DNA from: Coniferiporia sulphurascens
Taxonomy: Eukaryota; Basidiomycota; Agaricomycetes; Hymenochaetales; Hymenochaetaceae
Direction: 5' to 3'
DNA: 64,000 nucleotides
Assembly: GCA_002794785.1 (NCBI GenBank)
Contig: NBBA01000009.1
Span: 1,860,001 to 1,924,000, forward strand
Under the pieces are notes generated by a model. It ran no database searches. It saw nothing but the letters and a program-made list of their open reading frames with translations, and was not told where the DNA came from. Both the position numbers and the translations under genes were made by a program. Positions 12,470 through 23,388 of the stretch are shown here, in pieces (the first letter of the stretch is position 1; the number at the start of each line of letters is the position of its first letter).

Positions 12470-14157
12470 GATGCAAGATGAGAGCGAAAAGGTGAGGTGG
12501 ATGAGGAAAGGAAGACGGTGAGGTGTATAAGGAAACGGAGCGAGCGCGAGTCTTGACAGATTTATCCGGACACGTGGGCGCGTTTTGCGCGTTTTGCACA
12601 GCTCAAGAGGTCTCCCCATGAACCACCTTCACATAGGCCTAATCTTTCAACAAGAAGCACGGTTCCTTCGGTGTAATACGCAGCACCCTGCGTCCGTTAT
12701 GTATAATCCCATTTGTGCGACGAGAAGTCGAAGTCGAATGAGCGGCCGAAGGACTGGGTATACCGGCGCTTTTCACTGGTATACTGACGCTTTTTGGTGG
12801 CCATTCAAACCACCTATCTCGAGTATACGGTTGGCACGAGCATGCCCCCATTCTAGCGACAGAAGGGGGCAGTGGTCATACAAAGCGTGCGGTTTCTTTA
12901 CGACGGGTGAGCTTAGACTAGACCACGCGACGAGCACAGCGGGGCCTGTCCACGGACTTCATGTTACACAGGTTCGTTCAGCTTTGACAGGTATTCTAGG
13001 ACCTGTGGTTTCCGGCATGGTTTTCACATTCCTTTTCTCCCTTATTGTCCGTGGTAAGCTCCATAAAGGCTTCACGATGAAGGGGCACCCTCTATGATAA
13101 ATTGACGCAGTCAGCGTTTTGAACACACAAGGGCAGACCGCTGGGAAACGGGTTGATGAAATGATGAATAAATCGTATTTTAATGCGTGTGAACCGCTCG
13201 GTACATTAATATTACATATATAAAATGGACTGTATCGCGGCGTAGCAAGTGGGGACGGCGACGAAGGAGACGGGAAGGGGAATGACTACGAAATCATGTG
13301 GAGGAAATTGGAGGGAGAGGCTGTGACGTACTTTCGCTTAGATGGAATATGATCGACATCGCTAAGACGATATCGATATGGAGTAGTTCATTGTGTGCCT
13401 TCATTGTACGGAACAAGGACGCAGCTGTATATGTTCAGGTCGATGACCGGCTATCACAACACCGTTCGGTAGTGCCTCTTCGCCACGAGCAACTCGGCGC
13501 TCATTTTATAGTTTTATAAACTCGAGGATTCCTGGAAAAGCCGCTTTTGCGTTATAAGTGTCGGTGGCTCACCTTGATTATGCGAATTTATCCTGTCCAT
13601 CTAGAAGATCTAGGCTTCCCAGAAGTAATAATTTGTCCTGTGCGAGTGCAAATGGCCATATCCAGCAAACCGTTATCGTGCATAGGTTACGGGCGTGTCG
13701 GAGATCACGGAGTCAAACGCAAGTATCCGAGCGCAAAAAATGGAGAATTGAATGCAGGCTAGCCCAAAAATCACCAAAGCACGTGTTGATTTTTTTAAAG
13801 TTGAAAAGCAAGAGTCAGATCCGTCGCAAGGTATATGGAAAGCTCGTGAAACGGATGAGGTTCCCGCCGCAAATTTTTCAGGATGACTCGGACGACTTCC
13901 GGGTGATGACCCAAAACAAGACAAAGCAAGTAATAACAGTCAAAAACAGGCCACGACACGGTTGCGACCTTATTTCTTCGAACCGCACTTGTGTCGTCGT
14001 AAAATAAATGTGAATTTTAACGTCGATATTTATGAGAGTCCCTCTGCAAATTTCGTGATTGCGATCTCCAGTACATCTCACCGTTCGTAGGCTTTCCCGA
14101 AAACTGTAACAGGCTCGCTAGTGAGTAATCCACGTTCTGTTCCGGTTTTGGCAAATT
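12470..14157. other. Intergenic, about 1.7 kb
   Basis: A plus-strand frame of 170 codons at 12585-13097 has no recognisable domain and lies in the promoter area of the minus-strand gene ending at 10834, so it is not called. AT-rich stretches follow (13190-13240). Nothing else was supported. Confidence 0.4.
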
Positions 14158-15317
14158 TTACTCAAGCTTTACAATGCTCAATTTCCCATATGCGACCTCT
14201 TCTTCCTTGACATAGCCTCCCGTAGCCCAAAATACGACTTCGCCAATTCCACTTGTTTCTTCCGCCTTATCTGTTTGCGCCTCTGCAATCCCCAGGACAA
14301 GTCTGGGTGCTGGGACGTCTTGCCTCCCAATATGATCGTTTCCGCCTGAGCCAACCTTCACGGGTGTCCCGAGCTCCCACGATGTTTCGGTGAGTGAAGA
14401 AGCAACGGGTGAAAACCCGATAACCGTTGTAATTTGCTTTGCGATTCGAGAGTGTGCCGACGCAGGTGCAAAAAGACGCACCTGCGCGACGCCGACGACA
14501 GTGTTCGGGTGGTCTATCGTCGTATCGCTAAACGGAACCTTTCGGAGAGTATCAGCATCTCTAGAAATTGGCTTAGTTTGCAGGAATGAGCCCCGCTCAC
14601 TCTGAGCCCTCGGCCAGTGACATCGCCACAGAAAAACGGGAGTGTTCCACGTCCGTGACGCTCGATCTCAGGCGCTACAATCCGCCAGCGGAGCTCTTGC
14701 CCGTCAGGTCGTATGCGCCCCCCGTCGACCGTCGGATCATACACCACACCCGAGCCCTCGCGGGCAGAGCGCTCGTTGATCAAGTCCGCTAGGTCAACCT
14801 CCCGCACAGATGGAGAATCTGGCTCCGCGGAGGTCCGGGAATCCGGAGCGGCTGGGGCGGGGTTGGACGACCCGAAGCCAAGGAGCGCAAAGTCGATCCA
14901 TCCGGCGCTCTTGCTTGCCCACGGGTGCGCATCGCGGTCAGCACGCTCCGGTGATCCCACAGGGTAGTGTTCAGGCGGATGTGTGAAGGAAATGAGTTCA
15001 ATGTAGGTGGAATCGGAGATGATCTAGTGAGAGAAAAGTAAGGGCGAAAACGAAAGACGGGATGAAGAGATGCCAGTGTGCATACAACGAGCGCATTCTC
15101 CGTCAGTCCTCCTGCGTGAGTTCCACCTCGAGTCACCCTAAGTTCGGCGGACGTTTTGTTTAATTCGATATGATCGGATCAGTAAGTAGAGTTAATACCC
15201 CGAGCCACTGCGTACTGTAGCTTACTTGAAACCAAGCTTTTCCCATTGCTTAACGGCCTCTTCCCGGGAGCCCGGGGGAGTAAGATAGACAATATGGTCC
15301 AAAGTTTTTGTCGACAT
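14158..15317 (-). CDS. Glyoxalase-like domain protein, copy A
   Basis: Member of the Glyoxalase_3-like group of vicinal-oxygen-chelate fold proteins; substrate unknown. Four exons join without a break: 15317-15226, 15137-15086, 15023-14601 and 14538-14158, total 315 residues. The N-terminus MSTKTLDHIVYLTPPGSREE carries the typical strand plus a likely metal-ligand His (DHIV). The second exon gives VTRGGTHAGGLTENALV, and the third ISDSTYIELISF and GSPERADRDAHPWASKSAGW. A second ATG directly upstream (15320) is possible, but the start matches copy B at 21462. Copy B has the same intron phases (2, 0, 0) and clear protein similarity throughout. Divergence is mainly in the linker after the SPERA segment and at the C-terminus. 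Cytosolic location is inferred from the absence of a signal peptide. Confidence 0.85.
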
Positions 15318-15581
15318 CATTCAAGACCCTAGGGCGATAGTCCAACGATGGCGAGTACAGTTTGAAGGAAGTTCGGGACTTCGCATCCGAAGAGGAGAGC
15401 TTACACATGACCAAGCACGTCTTCAGGACAAGCGGAAGCAAATTTACCGGTTGGTTCAAAAAATAGCCTCAACGTGACTGGGAACGTTGATCATCGAATA
15501 AGCTTTTGCGATGACGAGATAACAACTTCTTTTACTACATTCACGTTACACACTTCCTGCTTCATTTAACTTTCTAACCTT

Positions 15582-16609
15582 CTAATCCGCGGGCTGAGCT
15601 TTACCACCTTCAGCAGGCTTCGTGTCGTCAAACTCCTGTCCGGGCTCGTCCAATTCAGGGTAATGACGGTATATTCCGTTAGAGAAAGTCTGGCGACGAT
15701 CGCTCTCGTAGTATGCCTTAATGCGCGCGCGGACCTTCACGCGCTGGTGCACCGAAAAGACCTTCGGGAACTTAGAGTACAGGTTCGCAACACCGCGCGG
15801 GAATGCAAAGAGCAGCTGAGAGTGATCCAATTAATATAGAGTACGCACGTAAGCCTAATCTTAACAAGACTTACCCCTTCGACGAGGAATGTAAGGCCAA
15901 GGTCGGCGTATGTAAGGCTATCCCCGACAAGCCACTCGCCCTCACTCTCCTTGTTTGACTCTAGTACAGACTCAAAGTACTTGAAGAACTTGGGAATGCG
16001 GTTCTTGCGGAAGTCCTTCGCACGCTCGAGAGCTGCATCTTTCTGGTCTTCATAGTAAGAGCTCACTATGAAGAGATAAGGAATTAGTGACCGACGGCTG
16101 ATGATCTGAGGGGAAAATCGCACCGGCTATGGGGTGATGCGTATCGTGCGCCCCGTTCTGGCAACTAATATCCATTTAATCAGAAGTTCAGAGTCCACGG
16201 AAGAAAGTACGAACTCCATGGCCGTCAAAAACAGTTGGTTCACCCTAAGACGTCCAACTTCACTCTCAGGAACGAGCTTAAGCTTCGGGCCAAGATATAG
16301 CATTATGTTCGGCAATTGCGAAATTTCGATGTCCCCGTGGCGGAGAATTGGAGGAGCGAAGTGTTTGCCACCCCCGAGCAGCTCGGTGACGGCGCTGACA
16401 CCTCTCGTATATGCGACATCCTCGTATTCAATTCCAGCTTCCTCAAATGCAAGGCGTATAGGCTCTCCACGGCCCGGGAAACCAGGCCAGTCTGGAAACC
16501 TCGTTAAGATGGAAGATAACAACAGACCAACTATATACGAGGACGTACAGAATAGCTGGTATTTCTCGTCTGTCCGCGCCTTCTTTTTTGCAGACTCGTT
16601 TCCGGTCAT
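15582..16609 (-). CDS. Glutathione S-transferase
   Basis: Conjugates glutathione to electrophiles; cytosolic detoxification enzyme with an N-terminal thioredoxin fold and an all-helical C-terminal domain. Five exons fit: 16609-16549, 16491-16211, 16157-16124 (34 nt), 16065-15875 and 15815-15582, giving 266 residues. After a Lys-rich start (MTGNESAKKKARTDEKY) comes QLFYWPGFPGRGEPIRL, with the Tyr expected for the catalytic position of Tyr-type (sigma-like) GSTs and the Arg-Gly-Glu turn. SQLPNIMLYLG is the glutathione-contacting region. The C-terminal domain holds AHDTHHPIA, YYEDQKDAALERAK and LTYADLGLTFLVEG, typical of this fungal group. The C-terminus extends about 30 acidic/Gly residues beyond the usual core. 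Frame continuity at every intron supports the model. Confidence 0.9.
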
Positions 16610-17711
16610 TTTGTGGATGTTTCTGGAGAAGTTGATATGGGGAGGGCGAGCTGGTTGATGTTGAGGATAGAAGTGGACGTGGAGAGGAAGCGCCGACTTC
16701 GAGTTGAAGTGACGAAATCCGAAGTGACGTGTTCCGATTCGGCCTCTCGGCAAGACATGAGATAAATACAGCCAATCACCGGTCATTGGGACACCGGAGC
16801 TAGACAAGCTAATTCTCGCAGTTCAGTGAGAAGTATTTTTAAAATAAAAATATATCCATGTTCGGTTATATTCTGGCTATCACTGTACAAAATTTGGGAG
16901 GAAACAGAGTACATTTGAGAGAGATATAGCTGAAAAGAAAAATCTGGTGAAATTGAGCCTGCACCACTCATGAATGATTACCACACACGGAAGGAAAGGC
17001 TAAGCGATGACAAATTTTTATTTCCCAAACAGGAACATGATCTGCAGTGGCGACAGGGAAACCGCCCCTCACCTTTCATTTTGGCCTTTTCTCTACCATT
17101 TCCTCTTCGATCGCAATGATTATTTTTTTGAACTGCTACTGCTTTGTGCTGTGATGAAACCCAGTAGAATTGGGTTGCCTATGTATAATATTTTGGATTT
17201 TATGTTTTGCTAACCATTTTTGGTAAATCTCCATTTTAAGGATTTTATGGGTGATTTCGCTTTTTCTTGCTCATTTCTCATTCAATTAGGTTGGTTTACT
17301 CTATCCAAGGTAAGAGGTACACATCTGGTTGCGGAATGAAAAAATAATGAGGAAAACTGGATGGATATAGCACTCTCTAGCCCGGTGTCTCACTGACTGG
17401 TGCTGTTGCATTGACTGGTGATTGACTGTAAATAGATTAATATTCACCGTGAGCAAAATGGTAGGTGAAGTGGCGAAAGTCGTGTTTGTTATCGTCGAAA
17501 GGCAATACTACACTGGTTTCATGGGGTCAAGCAGGTGGTCGGTGTGAGTGGACTGTTGCAAGGCAGTTCGGGGTACATGACCGAAAAGAGGAATATCCAA
17601 GCGTGACTATTTCTGTAATAGTCACTGCAAATCGTATTACTGTAAACAGTTTTGTTGTCACGCTCATGTCGCTGCGGCTGAGCTTGCTGCACCCGTTGTC
17701 CTCACACCCTC
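16610..17711. other. Divergent intergenic region between GST and SF3B4
   Basis: AT-rich stretch of 1.1 kb between the GST start (minus) and the SF3B4 start (plus). No gene or repeat was recognised; it must hold both promoters. Confidence 0.5.
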
Positions 17712-19047
17712 ATGTCGCGGCCACAAGATGACAGAAACCAGGAGGCGACAGTCTACCTGGTACGTACTCGTATCTTGCTCCGTTTCGTCGTATGTATCTA
17801 ATACTTTGCCCATCAGGGAAACCTCGACGAACGGTGTTCGGACGCGCTCGTTTGGGAACTCATGCTGCAAGCCGGTCCTGTTGGTTCGTCTCCTAGCTTC
17901 CCTTTCATTCTCTTAGTTCCTTACTTTTTCGCGACAGTAAACGTCCATCTTCCAAAGGATCGTATCTCAATGGCGCACCAAGGCTACGGCTTTTGCGAGT
18001 TCTTGACGGAGGAGGACGCTGAATATGCCTGTAAGATTATGAATCAAATCAAGCTCTGGGGAAAGCCCATAAGAGTTAACAAGGTGCGCAACAGGTCATA
18101 CGTGCTGTCCCGACTACTGCTAAACTTTGATTGGTCTTGAAGGCTTCGTCGGATAAGAAGCAGCTAGATGTGGGCGCGAACCTCTTTGTTGGAAACTTGG
18201 ACGAAAATGTGGACGAGCGCTTGTTGTATGATACCTTCAGCGCGTTCGGGATGTTGGCAACGACGGCAAAGGTACGTTCCGAAATATATTTTGCCAGCAG
18301 TCGGGGCCGAGTGCTTAGCCCGGGTTTCAGGTTGCGCGCGACCCGACAACGGGTAAATCGAAGGGCTACGGCTTCGTCTCCTACACGGACTTTGAGTCTG
18401 CCGATGCCGCAATCGAGTCGATGAATGGCCAGTTCCTAATGAATAAGGCGGCCACCGTGCAATATGCGTTCAAAAAAGACGGCAAGGGTGAGCGGCACGG
18501 CACACCTGCCGAGCGCCTCCTCGCCGCTCAGGCGCGCAAGAATAACGCGCTTCCAACCGCTGCTCGACCCCCTCCCGCAACGCTCAACGCCCTTTCTGCG
18601 TTCGGGACTGCACCAGCCGCTGCACCCGGCGCGCCGGGCGTCCCGCGCCCGCCTGTGCCACCTTATGGGGGTCCTTACCAAGGCCAATTCGCCGGTGCGC
18701 TTGCGGCAGCACCTGCACCGTCTATATCCCCAGGAATGGGCATGGGTATCCCGCCTGGATACGGTGGCACGCCGCCCTTACCTGGGATGGGTCCGCCACA
18801 AATGGGCATGAATGGTGTGCAGATGGTCCCGGGGATGCAGGGTGTGCCGCCACCCCCACCTGGATTCGGTGGACCACAGCAGGGGATGCCTGGAATGCCT
18901 ATGGGGATGGGTGCTCCGCCACCCCCGCCTGGGTTTGGTGTCGGACCGCCGCAAGGAATGCCTATGGGGATGAACATGGGCATGGGCATGGGTATGGGCA
19001 TGCCGCCACCCCCACCCGGTTTCGGCGCACCTATGGGAGCTCGATAG
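17712..19047 (+). CDS. Splicing factor 3B subunit 4 (SF3b49/Hsh49 homologue)
   Basis: Nuclear RNA-binding subunit of the U2 snRNP SF3b complex, contacting pre-mRNA near the branch site and binding SF3b145. Five exons join in frame: 17712-17759, 17817-17883, 17938-18083, 18143-18271 and 18331-19047, total 368 residues. It begins [20 protein letters not shown], the family signature. RRM1 (about 13-90) has RNP2 VYLGNL and RNP1 GYGFCEF. RRM2 (about 98-175) has [20 protein letters not shown] and KGYGFVSY, followed by the conserved tail [24 protein letters not shown]. The last 150 residues are Pro/Gly/Met-rich with repeated PPPPPGFG blocks and an MGMGMG run, as in metazoan SF3B4. Introns are 54-59 nt. 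Only the length of the low-complexity tail could vary. Confidence 0.95.
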
Positions 19048-19966
19048 CGCACGCCCTCCGTAATTCCGTTTTTTATGGTGTTATTGCCGAGTAGTGGGGT
19101 ACGCTTTCTGTGAATTTCTTGCTCTCTTATCCTGTCTGATTCGTGTTGTTCTAAATCTGCACTTTACTAGTTTACCTGTACACATGGTTCCGGGCCGCAA
19201 AAAGTAGTACATCACTGAACGCCTACCTTCGTGGCGCCGAAAGAATTAGTGTCTCACCCTTGTCCGCTTCTCAAAAAAATCGAGAGAAGTCACTAGAGCT
19301 AGACGGCTAGAAGACTGCGGTGCGGCATCTTTTTCAAGTGTCACGGCGTTCCTCAAGTGCGACTACTTCGAGGCGGACGACTTGTATTACTAGATTCCTT
19401 TTTATCAGAGCGACTCCAATTCTAAGTTTTTAGAACCATGGGTGTTGACAGCATGCGACGTCTCGATTCAGTCGTGGTTCCGAGCTCGAGCGAAATCTTT
19501 GGAAAAAAAAACAGCCAGAAGAAATCCACTCAAACGCAAAAATTGCATTTGTAACTTTGACGCTCGTAATCCGTCTTCTTTGCAGCCAGGCATTACATAT
19601 CAGGCTTCTCGGACGCATTGTACGGCGGAAACTTAGTCTGAGACAAACGGATGAGATGAATAGATTACACCAACCACTTGGTTCGACAAAGATGCACGGG
19701 TGGCAGGGATAAGAGATGCTCTAAATGAAGATGCTGATATTATTGGTTGTGCAAATGCAATTCTAAGTGAGAGTTAGGATGGAATAAGTCAAGTGAAATG
19801 AGGAGAATGCTGAGAATACAAGCAATGCTTTGGTTAGGCTAGATGTGAGTGGGATACGAGAATCGATATATAATGACGGAACACCAACACCTACTCCCAT
19901 CATCCTTCCTGCATTCTTTCGCGGCAACGGATTCACGAACCGAGCCGCCTCAGAAGCTGCTCAACC
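19048..19966. other. Convergent intergenic region
   Basis: Between the 3' ends of SF3B4 and COX17. No gene was recognised; it contains both 3' UTRs and terminators by position. Confidence 0.5.
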
Positions 19967-20331
19967 TCAAACCTCAAAGCCATATCCGCGCATGCACTTG
20001 ATGTGTGCTGCGATGAGCTCCTTGCATTTCTCGTCGGCGACAGAGGGATCCGAGTTCAGAAAGCATGCGTCCCGTGCTGACTTGGTCTCCGGGCATGCAC
20101 AGCACCTGTCCGGGCAAGCCGTAATGCAAAGTGTCAGGCACACCTCCTGCAAGTCGTCTAGAGAACTGATAGTCTGACGCACGGTTTAAGTCCCTGGGGA
20201 TTCAAGGGGTTCACAGGCTTCGTCTCAGGTGCTGGCGTCGGCGAACCACCCCACCACGATGTAAGCTATATAAATAACGTCTATTAGGACCTCATCTCCA
20301 AAACATAATGACTACACACCTTGCCGAACAT
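19967..20331 (-). CDS. COX17: Mitochondrial copper chaperone COX17
   Basis: Carries Cu(I) in the intermembrane space to Sco1 and Cox11 for cytochrome c oxidase assembly. Three exons: 20331-20320 (12 nt, MFGK), 20265-20183 and 20105-19967, giving 77 residues. The hallmark GLKPCCACPETKSARDAC holds the Cu-binding Cys pair (KPCC) and the first Cys of the twin CX9C motif. The second half, CKELIAAHIKCMRGYGFEV, completes CX9C-CX9C and the conserved MR.LGF-type end. The N-terminal tail (SPTPAPETKPVNPLNPQ) is the usual flexible Pro-rich region. Introns are 54 and 77 nt; the second interrupts the codon just before the Cys pair. The very small first coding exon makes this gene easy to miss. Confidence 0.93.
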
Positions 20332-21461
20332 ACGTGAAACGTACTGATACCCACAAAGTGAGTGTAAGAAGTAAGTATAATTGTGCGGTTGAGCTCGCTG
20401 TCGGCCTTCAGGCTTCACCGCTCACAAAACTCGACCGGAAAGCCAGTCAGCACATCGCTTACGAGAGGAGAAAGATCACGTGCTGGCAGATCGGCGTTTC
20501 TCCGGGTTCCTCCGATCGTATTTTTGATCGCTATCATTTTTTATGGGACCCACAAGTTGCCACTCGAATGAGAATCATACCATATCGTGGGACTAAATCA
20601 AGTAGCGTGGTGAGGATATTTCCTTCTTTCCTTTAAATTGTCTTGCTCCATTATACATTATAGTGCAGATACTTCAAGATCGATAGCTTTTATTGCTAAA
20701 TACTTTATTTTTAGGCTTGAGGCTTCGAACTTGAAGCTACCATGGATGTCGCTGATGGTGCGCGGGATCGTAGACCACTAAGCACAGTATAAGCACTGGA
20801 TCCTAGTCATGATTCTATCCCGAGGTGGGAGAATAAAAGGGGCTGCATTTATCCCGCCTCTGAATCACGCGACTGTCTTGGCAAGAACTAGACGACTCAA
20901 GTTCATTATTCGTGCTCCACCATGATACACTTCCAGACTTCTTGCCGTACTACTACAGCTGATACTGAGGGAATAAGCGGACGACGGAAGCTGTTGGGAA
21001 AGTTGCGATAGATGATCTCCTGCGGACATCTATTATGTCATAAACTTGGACAAAGCCCTTATATGGTCCGTGGACTATCCAGACAAGAATATAGTAGGAC
21101 CAATCCGGTGAGTCCTGAGCTTCTGTGCTAACAATTGGCCCGTACCCTATTTGATTTTCCATCCACATCAGGATTAGTTTCTCTCTTCGGAATCAAAAGA
21201 ATGAATCTGGCCATCTTACGGACTCGCGCGAAGTACGTCACAGAGCACGTACGTTTTGCGCTGTGTTCTTCTCGCTGCTTCTGGCTTCCGCGGTAAATCT
21301 GGGGGCATAATCATATCCACTCCACTTGCTTCGTAGCGCGCGGAAAGCGGTTCTTAATCATGTGGTGACTATAGAGCTATATAAATGCTACTTCCCGAAT
21401 ACGTGTGCCACGAACCTCTTTTCCAGACAACGAGCACCATCAACATTATCCCGCACAAGCA
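20332..21461. other. Intergenic between COX17 and glyoxalase copy B
   Basis: Holds the two divergent promoters. A minus-strand frame at 20953-21168 (71 codons, MWMENQIGYGPIV..) reads plausibly, but has no recognised domain and no partner exon, so it is not called. Confidence 0.45.
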
Positions 21462-22586
21462 ATGTCGACAAGGACACTCGACCACATCGTCTTTATCACT
21501 CCTCCGGGAACCAGAAAAGAGACTGTCGAGCGTTGGAAGGCGCTGGGATTCAAGTGAGCTAATGATCGCCCCTTCGCGGACTTGAAACATAATTTGATAT
21601 ATTCTGCTCCCACTGATTATCGCGTCTCATCGACTTTGAGGGTGACCCCCGGAGGAAGGCATGCAGACGGATTGACGGAGAACGCACTCGTTGTATGCTT
21701 GGGATTCCCCATATTACGTTTTGATCCTCTCCTCACCTCTACCAGATCCTCTCCGACACGAGCTACGTAGAGCTCATCTCCTTCACCCATCCGCCTGAGG
21801 ACTACCCCGTCGGATCGCCCGAGCGTGCCGTTCGCGACGCTCATCTCTGGGGAAAGAAAGGCCCCGGATGGATCGACTTTTCCTTCCTCGGTTTCGGACT
21901 GTCTAACCTTGCCCCGTCGGCCTCGCTGGGTGGATCGGAAGCGGATGTGGACCTCGCGAAGTTCATCAACGCCCGTTCCGCCAACGAGGGATCGGGTGTG
22001 GAGTACGAGCCGACAGTCACGGGGGGCCGTCTGCGGGCCGATGGCGCAGAGATCCGTTGGCAAATCGCAGGACCAAATGCGGCAAAACACGGGCGAGGCG
22101 TTCTTCCGTTCTTCTTAGGTGACCTCACTGAGCGAGGCATTAGAGTAAGTGATCTTCGACCTCTTAAGCAATATATACACTCGCTGATTCAGGTTCTACA
22201 AGGTTCCTGTCAGTGAGGATACAACTGTTCATCCAAACACCATCAAAGGTGTCGCCCAACTACGCCTTTTCGCGCCTCCATCCACGTATCATGACATCGT
22301 GAGGCAAATTACGACGACATTCGGTACACCCCCTGTTGCGTCCTCCCAGACCGAAACTTCGTGGGAGCTTGAAACCCCCGGGAAAGCGAGCGCAACTGGA
22401 GATTCCCGGCAGACCATCCCTGCGCCGAAACTCGTCTTGCGTGTTTCAGAGGAACAATCGGACCAAACGTCAGGCGCAGGTGAGACACCAGGAATCAAGG
22501 AGGTCGCATTTTGGGTTGAAAAGGGACATGTAAACGGGGTGGCTACTCTTCCACATGAAGGAATAGTCTGGCTGGAGCTCGATTAA
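21462..22586 (+). CDS. Glyoxalase-like domain protein, copy B
   Basis: Paralogue of the minus-strand gene at 14158-15317. Four exons: 21462-21553, 21641-21692, 21746-22144 and 22203-22586, total 308 residues. It begins MSTRTLDHIVFITPPGTRKE, then VTPGGRHADGLTENALV, YVELISFTHPPEDYPVGSPE, GPGWIDFSFLGFG and a C-terminal domain from VPVSEDTTVHPNTIKG. Intron positions and phases equal those of copy A, so the pair arose by duplication and inversion or by an inverted insertion. Vicinal-oxygen-chelate proteins of this type are annotated in many fungi without a known substrate. The acceptor of the third intron (CTACAAG) was chosen by alignment with copy A, since an earlier AG would break the frame. Confidence 0.86.
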
Positions 22587-23388
22587 AGTCCTAAAGCCAC
22601 CAGCAGATATAATTAGGAAAGTTAAGGTTGACGGTTTACCGCAAAGCGTTCTTCGTCTATATGCATCTCGTTAATGATCGTCAGGAAACGTGTCTGTGTT
22701 TGTGGTGATGAGATTTAAGAGATGTTGCAGGTCAATCGCAAGGAATGAACTGACGTTCTAGAGGTTCCCGCACCTTCCGAGCGCGGAGGACTTGCTAAAA
22801 GCCCGTCACTAGGATTTACGAATTGGTCCATACGATACAAGGAGAGTTTGATCGGGCATTTCAACAACGAGGAAGTTGTCGGGACGTTCACATCGAGATT
22901 TTGGACGGAGGAACAAAACGGGCATGTATTATCTTGAAACTACAAGAACCGATGTCATGATAGCGGTTAAGGTACTCTTCCTGTGTGTGGAGTACAACCT
23001 TTGCGGCCGCAGTGGCCGTCACTTTTTCCTCAAGGTAAATTTCAAAAATAAATTCCGCTCGGACTCAGTCAATATACAATTAGCAACTCACAAGCTTGGT
23101 GCGGTAAATAACATTTCAGTACGGTAAAATTCAGAACCAACAGCTTTTCTTCCGAAAAACGATTGAATCGGAGTTGGGCAAGCATTGAAACAGAATAAGA
23201 CAGTGATGTTGAGAGATAAACCAAGGGCGTAGTTCATGTGTCTGAAGAAGGATATAATGATATAAGTTAGCAGAATACAATATTTATGCCTGAACGAGTT
23301 CGAGAGGTGGCCAGATAAAATTGAAAAAAATGGAAGGAAGACCAAAATATAGCTCAAGAATGTGAAGAATAGAGTGCAAGAGGGATGA
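22587..23388. other. Convergent intergenic region
   Basis: Between glyoxalase copy B and the WD40 gene, both ending here. Nothing further was recognised. Confidence 0.5.

Noticed and set aside
12585..13097. Plus-strand 170-codon open frame
   Set aside because: No domain, odd composition, overlaps the promoter and leader of the minus-strand gene starting at 12469.
20953..21168. Minus-strand 71-codon frame in the COX17/glyoxalase B spacer
   Set aside because: Reads protein-like, but no partner exon, domain or start context.
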